A program made the position numbers and the translations under genes. Positions 14,665-22,376 of a stretch of DNA of 36,523 nt are shown here, in pieces. Location of the stretch: NCBI GenBank assembly GCA_041287335.1, contig JBEULM010000043.1, positions 1 through 36,523 on the forward strand. The letters are read 5' to 3'. Every line of letters begins with the position of its first letter. The first letter of the stretch is position 1. The DNA is from Hydrogenobacter sp. GTDB taxonomy: Bacteria; Aquificota; Aquificia; Aquificales; Aquificaceae. The notes under the pieces are model-generated. The model did not search any database and had not been told where the DNA came from. It saw only the letters and a list, made by a program, of their open reading frames with translations.

Positions 14665-15430
14665 ACTCAATCAGCTTTTCGTATTTGAGCTGTCCGATGG
14701 GTACAAGGTGGAATCAGTTTTTTACAGAGGTGATACACTGTGCATTTCAACGCAAGTCGGCTGTGCTATAAAGTGTCCCTTTTGTCTCTCCGGAAGCTTA
14801 GGACTTGTGAGGAACCTGTCTTCCGAGGAGATATACGCTCAGTATGATCTTCTCAAGGATACTTTACCCATAAGAAGGATAGCCGTTGCAGGTATAGGAG
14901 AACCTTTGATGAACTATCCTAACGTCGTAATGTCCTTTTGGAGATTCAAAAATATGGGTTTGAAAGTTTCTTTCTATACCATAGGTTTTCCTCACACGTA
15001 CTTAGGGCATCTTATAAAATTGCCTCACAACGGGATCACCGTATCCATACATTCCACAAGAGCTGACAAAAGAAAGAAACTTATCCCACACGGTGGGAAT
15101 TTGGAAACCCTTATTAGCACGCTGAGAAAGGAAATAGAAGGTTTATCAAAGCGGAAGAAGAAGAAAATAAGTCTTGCATACCTTCTTCTCAAAGGCATAA
15201 ACGACAGCTATGAAGAGCTTGAGGAGTTTGTCAGACTTGTCTCCGAATTGGGAGTAAGTGCTACACTCCTTTACTACAACGATACAGGATCTTTTAAAGC
15301 TCCGAGCGAGCAAGAGTACGAGGAGAGGTTTTTGTTTTTGAAAAAACACGGTATAAAGGTAACGCTTTCTACACGTTTTAGAAAGGATAAGTTAGGAGGA
15401 TGCGGTATGTTACTTGTAAATAGAGTTTAA
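14636..15430 (+). CDS. Short RlmN/Cfr-like radical SAM enzyme
   Basis: RlmN/Cfr enzymes methylate adenosine in 23S rRNA or tRNA. The radical-SAM cysteines are C43, C47 and C50 (VGCAIKCPFC). C36 (TLCISTQ) sits seven residues before C43, as the conserved C118 does in E. coli RlmN, and C256 in the C-terminal GGCGML matches the second catalytic cysteine. GIGEPLMN is the family GxGEPLxN motif. At 264 aa it lacks the N-terminal accessory domain of typical RlmN (about 370 aa), so the substrate may differ. ATG at 14636 follows AGGAGGG by 12 nt; a GTG at 14603 is an alternative. The stop overlaps rlpA tail to tail. Confidence 0.8.
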   Translation: MRLLSTHRSELNQLFVFELSDGYKVESVFYRGDTLCISTQVGCAIKCPFCLSGSLGLVRNLSSEEIYAQYDLLKDTLPIRRIAVAGIGEPLMNYPNVVMSFWRFKNMGLKVSFYTIGFPHTYLGHLIKLPHNGITVSIHSTRADKRKKLIPHGGNLETLISTLRKEIEGLSKRKKKKISLAYLLLKGINDSYEELEEFVRLVSELGVSATLLYYNDTGSFKAPSEQEYEERFLFLKKHGIKVTLSTRFRKDKLGGCGMLLVNRV

Positions 15431-15840
15431 AAGGTCTTGATGATGTCCTTTATATATTCATCCTCATCACTTTTGTCAGCATCGGCTACACAATAAAGAG
15501 GTATTGCCTTTACCTTAACGATTCCCTTTTCAAGTATACCGAGTTTTTCTGCCGATGCCTTTGAAAGGTCCAGTATCCTACTTTTCACAAAAGGTCCTTT
15601 ATCGGTTATTCTGACAACTACCTCTTCACCATTTTCAAGGTTTTTAACAAGCACATAGGTATTTATCGGAAATATTTTAGATGCGGCTGTGTACTTATAT
15701 TTATTAAAGGCTTCTCCGCTCGCAGTTTTCTTTCCGTGAAATTCTCTTCCATACCATGATGCGTATCCTTCTACCTCCTCACACTCACCTTTAGCCAAAA
15801 CCATACTGAAAAGCATGAAAAGTAAAATAACTATTCTCAT
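15427..15840 (-). CDS. rlpA: RlpA-like septal-ring lytic transglycosylase / DPBB protein
   Basis: RlpA-type proteins cleave denuded peptidoglycan and have a double-psi beta-barrel. The 137-aa product has a signal peptide (MRIVILLFMLFSMVLA) followed by the family motifs EGYASWYGREFHGKKTASGE, MTAAS-like YTAASKIFPINTYVLV, and RITDKGPF...RILDLS. A signal peptide without lipobox Cys suggests a soluble periplasmic form. The start at 15840 is supported by AGGAGGG upstream and by a promoter lying inside the longer open frame (to 15894). It lacks a SPOR domain. Its last bases overlap the radical SAM gene on the other strand. Confidence 0.85.
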   Translation of the reverse strand: MRIVILLFMLFSMVLAKGECEEVEGYASWYGREFHGKKTASGEAFNKYKYTAASKIFPINTYVLVKNLENGEEVVVRITDKGPFVKSRILDLSKASAEKLGILEKGIVKVKAIPLYCVADADKSDEDEYIKDIIKTF

Positions 15841-15847
15841 TTTGACC

Positions 15848-15861
15848 CTCCTTTTTAGGAG
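15848..15861 (-). promoter_or_regulatory. Hairpin sequestering the rlpA Shine-Dalgarno
   Basis: In the rlpA mRNA, CTCCT (15857-15861 on the complement) can pair with AGGAG (15848-15852) across an AAAA loop. The paired AGGAG is the rlpA ribosome-binding site. The five-bp stem is weak and would melt at high temperature. Confidence 0.4.
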
Positions 15862-15869
15862 TTGGCATG

Positions 15870-15899
15870 ATGATAACACAAAAACATACCTCATGTCAA
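15870..15899 (-). promoter_or_regulatory. Putative rlpA promoter
   Basis: On the minus strand, TTGACA (15894-15899) and TATCAT (15870-15875) are 18 nt apart (or 17 to TTATCA). Predicted start is near 15863, about 23 nt upstream of the ATG at 15840. Confidence 0.55.
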
Positions 15900-16052
15900 G
15901 TAAAATAGAGGTTGTTAAAAAACGAGTTTAAATATATGGCATGAAACTAAGGATAATGCGTAGTGCTAAAAGGATATACCATCAGTCAGAAGAGGACAGT
16001 AGAAAAACTTGTATTTGCTTACTTTTGGGTTTTTAAACAGCCTCACATACAC

Positions 16053-16080
16053 TTGACTAAAAGTCTTTTTGGAATAGAAT
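16053..16080 (+). promoter_or_regulatory. Putative promoter of the nitronate monooxygenase-like gene
   Basis: TTGACT (16053-16058), 16-nt spacer, TAGAAT (16075-16080); predicted start near 16087 gives a leader of about 22 nt with GGGAGAT as Shine-Dalgarno. The rest of the gap 15900-16052 shows nothing recognisable. Confidence 0.5.
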
Positions 16081-16108
16081 ATAGGAAAACTCACCTGGGA
16101 GATAAGTT

Positions 16109-17239
16109 ATGAATTTGCCACCTTTAAAGATAGGAAAGAAAAAAGCGGATATACCTATCATTCAAGGAGGTATGGGTGTAGGTATATCCTGGGAGCGCCT
16201 TGCTGGTGCTGTAGCTAAGGAAGGTGCTGTAGGAGTAGTGTCTGCGGTAGGTACAGGTTATAGGCATCCAAGCATGGTAAAAAGGGACAGGTTCGGAAGA
16301 CCCATAGGTTCTATATATACTCACAGCAGGGAAGCTCTAATGAAGATAATACATGATGCGAAGAGAATATCAGAAGGGAATGGTCTTATAGGTGTAAATA
16401 TCCTTTGCGCCATAACGGATTATGGGAGGGTTGCTCAAGATGCTGTAGAAGCTGGTGCAGATCTTATAATATCTGGTGCAGGACTTCCTATGAAATTGCC
16501 AGAATACGTAGGGGATGCGGATGTAGCGCTTGTCCCTATAGTTTCATCTGCGAGAGCCATGAACCTCATATGCAGAGCCTGGGAAAAAAAGTATAAAAGA
16601 CTGCCTGATGCGGTTGTGCTTGAAGGTCCAAAATCCGGTGGTCATCAAGGTTTTAAGTATGAAGAATGCTTTATGGAAGAGTATCAGCTTGAAAATCTCT
16701 TTCCATCAGTGCTTGAGGAAGCAAAAAGGTGGGGAGATATACCTGTGATAGTCGCCGGAGGAGTATGGAGCTATGAAGACATAAAGTTTTATATAGGATG
16801 TGGTGCGTCAGGTGTTCAGATGGCTACCAGATTTATAGCTACATACGAATGTGACGCTCCCACTATATATAAGGAAGTAGTATTAAGCGCTGAAGAAGAG
16901 GATATAATACTGCTCAAGTCACCGGTTGGATATCCTCTGAGAGTTATAAGAACCCCTTTTGTGGAAAGGCTTCTTGCGGGATACAATGGATGGAACGGTT
17001 GTGTCTCTCATTGCATAACGCCTTGTAACAAGGGAGAGGAAGCAAAGAAAGTGGGCTTTTGCATAGCTGACAGATTAGGTGCTGCGTGGCTGGGGAATTA
17101 TGAAGAAGGTATATTTATAAGCGGTGCGAATGGTCACCTTCTCAAAAAGCAAGGCATAGTATCCGTAAAGGAGCTTATTGAAATGCTGACAGGCAAGAGA
17201 CCTGATCCAACCGTTGAGGTTTCCGCTCTTACCGTATGA
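16109..17239 (+). CDS. FMN-dependent nitronate monooxygenase / 2-nitropropane dioxygenase family
   Basis: This family of FMN TIM-barrel enzymes includes nitronate monooxygenases and the enoyl-ACP reductase FabK. The 376-aa product has IIQGGMGVGIS at residues 15-25, GVVSAVGTGY, EGPKSGGHQGF (His in GGHQG at the FMN/active site), VPVIVAGGVW-like PVIVAGGVWS (phosphate-binding) and GASGVQMATRF. A C-terminal cysteine group (GCVSHCITPCNKG) follows. The exact substrate cannot be read from sequence; FabK-like activity is possible but the protein is longer than FabK. It is probably co-transcribed with the next gene, whose ATG overlaps its TGA. Confidence 0.82.
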   Translation: MNLPPLKIGKKKADIPIIQGGMGVGISWERLAGAVAKEGAVGVVSAVGTGYRHPSMVKRDRFGRPIGSIYTHSREALMKIIHDAKRISEGNGLIGVNILCAITDYGRVAQDAVEAGADLIISGAGLPMKLPEYVGDADVALVPIVSSARAMNLICRAWEKKYKRLPDAVVLEGPKSGGHQGFKYEECFMEEYQLENLFPSVLEEAKRWGDIPVIVAGGVWSYEDIKFYIGCGASGVQMATRFIATYECDAPTIYKEVVLSAEEEDIILLKSPVGYPLRVIRTPFVERLLAGYNGWNGCVSHCITPCNKGEEAKKVGFCIADRLGAAWLGNYEEGIFISGANGHLLKKQGIVSVKELIEMLTGKRPDPTVEVSALTV

Positions 17240-17457
17240 TGGAGCAAATGGGAAAGCTCATAGCATTAATGGGCGCACTTCTTCTGGTAGTTGGTCTTTT
17301 TATGATGTTCTTTGAGAAGCTTCCCTTCGGTCTTGGCAAACTTCCCGGTGATATAGTTATAAAGAGAGACAACTTTACTTTTTACTTTCCTCTTGCTACA
17401 TCCATACTGCTCAGTTTGATCCTTACGCTAATACTTAACCTTCTCTTCAGGAAGTGA
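17236..17457 (+). CDS. DUF2905 small membrane protein
   Basis: A 73-aa protein with two membrane segments (residues about 7-26 and 49-69) flanking the family motif FGLGKLPGDIVIKRDNFTFYFP. This is the DUF2905 pattern; function unknown. Its ATG overlaps the preceding stop (ATGA). Its last 30 nt overlap the end of trmFO on the opposite strand. Confidence 0.82.
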   Translation: MMEQMGKLIALMGALLLVVGLFMMFFEKLPFGLGKLPGDIVIKRDNFTFYFPLATSILLSLILTLILNLLFRK

Positions 17458-18756
17458 AAGTTCCATTATGAAGCTTTTGAGCGCTTTGATTGATCTTTCA
17501 GCCATAAGCCTCTTTCTAAGGATCTTATCTTTTACCTTTTCTTCAAGAGGTGGCAAGAGTCCCATAACTGGAGACATTGGTTGGAGCTGTCCTTCTTTAC
17601 CTGTAATGTAATTTACAAGAGCGCCAAGCATGGTTTCCTTAGGAAGAGACACAGGTCTAAGACCCTTGAGTAGCCTTCCAGCATTTATACCTGCAAGTAT
17701 ACCTGTTGCTGCAGAAGCTATATAGCCTTCTACACCTGTTATCTGGCCTGCAAAAAACACATTGTCCATCTTTCTCATGTTTAAAAAAGGTGTGAGTACT
17801 TTGTTAGATTGTATGAATGTATTTCTGTGCATAGAGCCAAGTCTTACAAATACAGCATTTCTTAAACAAGGTATGAGCCTAAAGACCCTCTTTTGCTCTG
17901 CATAGGTCATCCTCGTTTGGAATCCCACGAGAGACAGTAGCGTCCCTTCTGTGTTCTCTTTTCTTAGCTGTACAACTGCAAAAGGTCTTTCTCCTTTGGC
18001 TGTATCAAAAAGTCCTACAGGTTTCATAGGACCAAAAAGCAACGTTTTGTAGCCTCTCTGCGCCAATTCCTCTATAGGCATGCACCCTTCAAAGTAAACA
18101 GCCTTCTCAAAATCTTTCGGAATGACCTTTTCAGCCTTCAAAAGTTCTTCATAAAAAACTTTATACTCCTCCTCGGTGAGGGTGCAGTTAAAGTAGTCCT
18201 CGCCTCCCTTTCCGTAGCGTGAAGCCCAAAAGCCTTTTGTAAAATCCACGCTTTCCGCCTCCACTATGGGGGATATAGCGTCGTAAAAATAAAGATATTC
18301 CTGATTTATGAGTTCTTTTATGTCCTCAGCGAGATCCTCCGATGTTAGCGGTCCTGTAGCAATGATAACTATATCTTCCCTTGGTACTTTCTTCACCTCC
18401 TCTCTGATTATACGTATATTTGGATGGCTCGCAAGCTTTTGGGTGATGTAGTCAGAAAACGCATTTCTATCCACTCCTAAGGCTGTTCCGGCAGGAACGT
18501 ATGCGTGCTTTCCCGCCTCCAAAACTAAGGATCCTAAAATTTCCATCTCGGCTTTCAAAAGTCCGCTTCCAGAAGTAAGCTCCATACTACCGAGCGTATT
18601 ACTACACACAAGCTCCGCAAATTTATCCGTCTTGTGAGCTGGTGTCTGTCTTTTTGGTCTCATCTCATAAAGTATCACCTTTATGCCTTCCTGAGCGAGC
18701 CTGTAAGCAGATTCGGATCCTGCAAGTCCGGCACCTATTACTATCACCCTTTCCAT
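17428..18756 (-). CDS. trmFO: TrmFO, folate-dependent tRNA (uracil-54-C5) methyltransferase
   Basis: TrmFO uses methylenetetrahydrofolate and FADH2 to make ribothymidine at tRNA position 54. The 442-aa protein starts with the FAD motif GAGLAGSESA (8-17), then EMRPKRQTPAH, C51 in CSNTLGS and a second conserved cysteine in YFEGCMPIEE; the C-terminal half has FAGQITGVEGYIASAATG. Length and motifs are typical. No Shine-Dalgarno is visible; TATAAC ends seven bases before the ATG, suggesting a near-leaderless mRNA divergent from hisS. Confidence 0.96.
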   Translation of the reverse strand: MERVIVIGAGLAGSESAYRLAQEGIKVILYEMRPKRQTPAHKTDKFAELVCSNTLGSMELTSGSGLLKAEMEILGSLVLEAGKHAYVPAGTALGVDRNAFSDYITQKLASHPNIRIIREEVKKVPREDIVIIATGPLTSEDLAEDIKELINQEYLYFYDAISPIVEAESVDFTKGFWASRYGKGGEDYFNCTLTEEEYKVFYEELLKAEKVIPKDFEKAVYFEGCMPIEELAQRGYKTLLFGPMKPVGLFDTAKGERPFAVVQLRKENTEGTLLSLVGFQTRMTYAEQKRVFRLIPCLRNAVFVRLGSMHRNTFIQSNKVLTPFLNMRKMDNVFFAGQITGVEGYIASAATGILAGINAGRLLKGLRPVSLPKETMLGALVNYITGKEGQLQPMSPVMGLLPPLEEKVKDKILRKRLMAERSIKALKSFIMELSLPEEKVKY

Positions 18757-18763
18757 GTCAGAG

Positions 18764-18771
18764 GTTATAAT
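18764..18771. promoter_or_regulatory. Shared bidirectional -10 region of trmFO and hisS
   Basis: TATAAT on the plus strand (18766-18771) and TATAAC on the minus strand (18764-18769) overlap around a TTATAA core in the 25-bp gap between the two start codons. Predicted starts give a leader of about 4 nt for hisS and 1 nt for trmFO. No good -35 elements are evident; they would lie inside coding sequence. Confidence 0.45.
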
Positions 18772-18781
18772 TTTATTCCTT

Positions 18782-20008
18782 ATGGCGGAATTTCAAAGTG
18801 TCAGAGGATTTCATGACATCATCGGAGAAGAACTGAAGCGCTTCAGATATGCATCCGATACAATAAAGAGTCTTTTGAAACTTTATAACTTTGAAGAGAT
18901 AATACTTCCAGCAATTGAGTACCTTGAGGTATTCCAAAGGAGTATAGGGGAAGTTACGGATATAGTGCAAAAAGAGATGTTTGTATTCCAGGATAGAAAG
19001 GGAAGGCTTCTCGCTTTGAGACCGGAAGGCACAGCGGGTACAGTGAGAGCCTATATCCAAAATAGGCTTTACGCTATTAAGCCTTATGTAAAGCTTTTTT
19101 ACGAAGGTCCCATGTTCAGGTATGAAAGACCGCAAGCGGGAAGATACAGACAGTTTCACCAGATAGGAGCCGAAGCGTTTGGAATATCAAGTCCGGAACT
19201 TGACGCGGAAATGATAGATCTTGTTTACAACATACTGACAAAGCTCGGGATAAGTTCCACCATAGAGATAAACTCTATAGGCTGTAGAGTGTGCAGACCC
19301 GCTTATAGGAAAGCTCTTTCCGAGTATTTAGATCAAGTTGCCGGACATCTGTGTGATGTTTGTATTGACAGAAAGGATAAAAATCCCCTCAGGGTCCTTG
19401 ACTGTAAAGTGGAGACCTGCAAAGAGGCTGTGAGATCGGCTCCAAAGATGGTTGATTATCTATGTGAGGAATGTGCAACACATTATCAAAATCTTAAATC
19501 ATACCTTGATATGCTTTCCATTCCATACAGGGAAAATTATCACCTCGTTAGAGGTCTTGATTACTACACAAAAACGGTCTTTGAGGCAGTCTCTACAGAG
19601 CTCGGCATAACTATCATAGCCGGAGGAAGATACGATTACCTCGTTGAAGAGATGGGAGGTCCTCCCACACCTGCTATGGGTTTTGCGGTAGGTGTTGAGA
19701 GACTCTCCCTGCTAATAAAAGAGCTTCCTCCCGAAGAACCCCTCTATATGGTCATTCCCTTTGGAAATGTTATGGACTATGCCTTTGAAGTAGTAAAGAA
19801 ATTAAGGAATATGGGTAAGAAGGTAGAAATTTCATACAAAAAAGCCAATTTGAAGAAACAGCTTGAACTGGCAAACAAGCTGAAGGTTGATTTTGCTGTT
19901 CTCATAGGTGAGGACGAGAAAAGACTGCACACTATAACTATTAAGGATATGCATACAGGCAAACAGGAAATTATTAGCTTTCCAGAACTTGCACATGAAT
20001 CACTTTGA
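18782..20008 (+). CDS. hisS: Histidyl-tRNA synthetase
   Basis: Class II synthetase charging tRNA-His. The ATG at 18782 (408 aa, MAEFQSVRGFHDI) matches the usual family start; an in-frame ATG at 18755 adds nine unrelated residues overlapping trmFO. Motif 1 region lies near residue 40-50, motif 2 at MFRYERPQAGRYRQFHQ, the histidine-specific LVRGLDYYTKTVFE, and motif 3 at PAMGFAVGVERL. A cysteine-rich insertion (CDVCIDRKDK, CEECATHY) is present as in some thermophile HisRS. It has no Shine-Dalgarno. Confidence 0.95.
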   Translation: MAEFQSVRGFHDIIGEELKRFRYASDTIKSLLKLYNFEEIILPAIEYLEVFQRSIGEVTDIVQKEMFVFQDRKGRLLALRPEGTAGTVRAYIQNRLYAIKPYVKLFYEGPMFRYERPQAGRYRQFHQIGAEAFGISSPELDAEMIDLVYNILTKLGISSTIEINSIGCRVCRPAYRKALSEYLDQVAGHLCDVCIDRKDKNPLRVLDCKVETCKEAVRSAPKMVDYLCEECATHYQNLKSYLDMLSIPYRENYHLVRGLDYYTKTVFEAVSTELGITIIAGGRYDYLVEEMGGPPTPAMGFAVGVERLSLLIKELPPEEPLYMVIPFGNVMDYAFEVVKKLRNMGKKVEISYKKANLKKQLELANKLKVDFAVLIGEDEKRLHTITIKDMHTGKQEIISFPELAHESL

Positions 20009-20447
20009 GGAGTTTATAAGAATCCTAAAAGAAGGTATAGAGGTAAATGGAAAGAAACTTTATCTATCAAAGAGGGAGAAGGGAAGATTTGTGGAGGAAG
20101 AGAATCTAACCCTTGATCTTTGTGGCAGGAGAATCGTGTTTGTAAAAGTTTTTTACGGTAGGAGACCTTACTGGAAGGAGTGGATAGAGCTTTTCCACAT
20201 AGAACCTGTCTTTTTTTCCAGTCCTTTTGAAGACAAAATCTATTGCCTTATATCAAAACACTTCAGGAGGATATTCGTTGAGTATTACGAGGATAAGGAA
20301 ACTGCAAAACAACTTGAAAGGGGAGTGCGTGTAGAAGAAACACGTCTTGGTAATAAACTCTTAAAATACGGCTACACGCATCTCAGGAACTGGTACTACC
20401 CAGAGGGATTTATGGAAGGTGGATACAAACTGCAGGGAGAAAAGTAG
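19995..20447 (+). CDS. Conserved hypothetical protein
   Basis: A 150-aa protein starting at ATG 19995, 14 nt inside the end of hisS, with no visible Shine-Dalgarno and so probably translationally coupled. An alternative TTG lies at 19989. It is charged and soluble, with aromatic-rich segments (FVKVFYGRRPYWKEWIEL; YTHLRNWYYPEGFMEGGY) and no signal or membrane segment. I do not recognise it firmly; a DUF1122-type protein is a tentative thought. No function can be inferred from the neighbours. Confidence 0.65.
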   Translation: MNHFEEFIRILKEGIEVNGKKLYLSKREKGRFVEEENLTLDLCGRRIVFVKVFYGRRPYWKEWIELFHIEPVFFSSPFEDKIYCLISKHFRRIFVEYYEDKETAKQLERGVRVEETRLGNKLLKYGYTHLRNWYYPEGFMEGGYKLQGEK

Positions 20448-20452
20448 TATGC

Positions 20453-20458
20453 TATAAT
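20453..20458 (+). promoter_or_regulatory. Putative -10 box upstream of the DUF2892 gene
   Basis: TATAAT in the 36-nt gap before 20484; predicted start near 20465 with AAGGAGGT following. No clear -35. Confidence 0.35.
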
Positions 20459-20483
20459 GTTTTCTATAAGGAGGTAAGGTAAT

Positions 20484-20669
20484 ATGGAAAAGAACATGGC
20501 AACTTGGGACAGGGCGGTAAGGGTAGTTCTGGGTATTATATTCCTTTGGCTCGCTTTTACAAAAGGTGGAGCTTGGTGGATACTCGGCATAATAGGGATC
20601 GTTTTTATAGGAACTTCAGCGATAGGTTTTTGCCCGCTTTATAAAGTGCTTGGCTTTAAGACTGGTTGA
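20484..20669 (+). CDS. DUF2892 (YgaP transmembrane-type) small membrane protein
   Basis: A 61-aa protein with two membrane helices (residues about 10-25 and 31-46). It has the family pattern WDRAVRVVLGI at the N-terminus and GFCPLYKVLG at the C-terminus, as in stand-alone YgaP membrane domains. The conserved cysteine in GFCPLY is present. AAGGAGGTAAGG precedes the ATG. Role unknown; related domains are found fused to rhodanese. Its stop overlaps the ruvX TTG. Confidence 0.82.
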   Translation: MEKNMATWDRAVRVVLGIIFLWLAFTKGGAWWILGIIGIVFIGTSAIGFCPLYKVLGFKTG

Positions 20670-21067
20670 AGGTACTGGCTGTTGATTACGGGAAAAAACG
20701 CATAGGGCTTGCCTTAGGAGATACGTTACTGAAAATAGCTTCACCTTTGTGTGTTCTTAAAAATAATGGAGGGGTGATTGAAAAGATAAATGAACTGGTC
20801 AACGAATACAAGGTATCTTTGTTGATTGTAGGTCTTCCTCTTACACCACGTGGACTAAAGGGACAAAGAGCTGAAGAAGTTGAGGAGTTTATCAAAACAT
20901 TGAGAGAAAAATTACCTCAAGATGTAGAAATTTTGACATGGGATGAAAGGTACACAACAAAAGAGGCTGATTGGCTTCTTAAAGAGCTTCCGCAAATAAA
21001 AAGGAAAAAAATTAGGGATAGTGTTTCAGCTTATGTTATACTTAAAGAGTATCTGGAAAGTTTATGA
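20666..21067 (+). CDS. ruvX: RuvX/YqgF, RNase H-fold nuclease
   Basis: YqgF-family nucleases act on Holliday junctions in vitro and in 16S rRNA 5'-end processing. The 133-aa product has VDYGKKRIGLALGD (first catalytic Asp, residue 7), LLIVGLPL (strand with Gly) and DERYTTKEA (acidic residues) with C-terminal DSVSAYVILKEYL. It begins with TTG at 20666, overlapping the preceding stop (TTGA); no better start is available without losing the first beta strand. It ends in an ATGA overlap with mltG. Confidence 0.92.
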   Translation: MKVLAVDYGKKRIGLALGDTLLKIASPLCVLKNNGGVIEKINELVNEYKVSLLIVGLPLTPRGLKGQRAEEVEEFIKTLREKLPQDVEILTWDERYTTKEADWLLKELPQIKRKKIRDSVSAYVILKEYLESL

Positions 21068-22035
21068 AAATCCTAAAACTTATAGCTCCTTTAGGTTTAG
21101 TGACAGCTTTTTTCTTTTATTCTTTCCTGCCAGTGTCCCTTGAAAAAAAAACTGTGGAGATCCCTTACGGTATGTCCTCAACGGATATAGCGATGTATTT
21201 ATATAAGGAAGGTGTGATAAGAAGTCCCATCTCTTTTTTGAGCATACATATGGTAAAGAAGGGTAAACTTGAAGCTGGTGAGTATGAGTTTGACGGGCTT
21301 GTCTTCCCTTGGGATGTTTACAGAAAGATACATTACGGTCTGAGGAAAGTTTACAGGATCACAGTTCCGGAAGGTTCGGATCTTTACGATATAGCAAACA
21401 TACTTGAGATGCACAGTATATGCAGAGCCAAAGACTTCTTAGAATACGCTCTTTCTCCTAAAACCGCAGAAAAATACGGACTAAATACCTTCAGTATGGA
21501 AGGTTTTCTGTTCCCGGACACTTACTTCTTTTCTAAAAACACGCATCCGTTAACTGTTATATCTGTTATGTACAGGAACTTTCTTAAAAAGACTGAATCT
21601 TTGAGGGAAGAACTTAAAAAATCCGGTATGAGCCTTGAGGAATGGGTAACTATAGCTTCCCTGATAGAGAAAGAAACAGCCTTAAAGGAGGAAAAACCAC
21701 TTATATCCGCAGTCATACGTAACAGGCTGAAAAAAGGTATGAGGCTTCAGATAGATCCAACAGTCATATACGCTATGAAGAGGAAAGGGATTTGGGATGG
21801 CAAACTCCTCTCAAAAGATCTGGAGATAGATGACCCTTACAACACTTACCTTTACTTTGGTCTTCCCCCATCGCCCATATGCAATCCCGGTATTGATTCG
21901 CTTGAGTATGCCTTACACCCTGCTAAAGTCAATTACCTTTACTTTGTTGCAAACGGCAACGGTGGACACAGATTTAGTTCTACATACTTGGAGCATCTTG
22001 CCAACGTAAAAGCGTACAGAGACGGAAAGAGGTAA
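21064..22035 (+). CDS. mltG: MltG, endolytic murein transglycosylase
   Basis: MltG cuts nascent glycan strands at the inner membrane and sets their length. The 323-aa protein has one N-terminal membrane anchor (residues 7-24), a LysM-like region, and the YceG domain with catalytic E202 in ASLIEKET, followed by RLQIDPTVIYA, DPYNTY, GLPPSPICNPG and the C-terminal YFVANGNGGHRFS. The C120 and C270-region cysteines are not family features. Start ATG overlaps the ruvX stop. Confidence 0.95.
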   Translation: MKILKLIAPLGLVTAFFFYSFLPVSLEKKTVEIPYGMSSTDIAMYLYKEGVIRSPISFLSIHMVKKGKLEAGEYEFDGLVFPWDVYRKIHYGLRKVYRITVPEGSDLYDIANILEMHSICRAKDFLEYALSPKTAEKYGLNTFSMEGFLFPDTYFFSKNTHPLTVISVMYRNFLKKTESLREELKKSGMSLEEWVTIASLIEKETALKEEKPLISAVIRNRLKKGMRLQIDPTVIYAMKRKGIWDGKLLSKDLEIDDPYNTYLYFGLPPSPICNPGIDSLEYALHPAKVNYLYFVANGNGGHRFSSTYLEHLANVKAYRDGKR

Positions 22036-22054
22036 TCTGCATTATAATGGTGGT

Positions 22055-22375
22055 ATGAGTGTGATAGTCTTTGTAAGTATGACACCGCTTGGGAAGGAAG
22101 AGAGCGTAAGCAAGTATGTTGCCCGAGTTGTGGATATAATAGATAAGTCCGGACTTGATTATGTGCTTACACCCATGGGAACTATCATTGAAGGTGAGGA
22201 TTGGGATGATGTGATGAATGTGTTAAAGAAGGGCTTTGAAGCTCTAAAGGAGGATTGTAACAGATTGAGTATAGTGATAAAGATGGATTATAGGAAAGGT
22301 AGAACAAAGGGACTCGTAAGTAAAGTGAAATCCGTAGAGGAAAAGGTAGGAAGAAAGATAAATAAGGCGCTGTGA
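22055..22375 (+). CDS. MTH1187-family thiamine-binding-like protein
   Basis: A 106-aa protein of the UPF0045/MTH1187/YqgV family, ferredoxin-like fold, some of which bind thiamine. Motifs: VSMTPLGKEESVSKYVA at residues 7-23 and YVLTPMGTIIEG at 36-47, ending DYRKGRTKGLVSKVKSVEEKV. A TATAAT (22043-22048) and GGTGGT lie just upstream of the ATG. It is followed after one base by the Lon-like gene. Confidence 0.82.
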   Translation: MSVIVFVSMTPLGKEESVSKYVARVVDIIDKSGLDYVLTPMGTIIEGEDWDDVMNVLKKGFEALKEDCNRLSIVIKMDYRKGRTKGLVSKVKSVEEKVGRKINKAL

Positions 22376-22376
22376 T

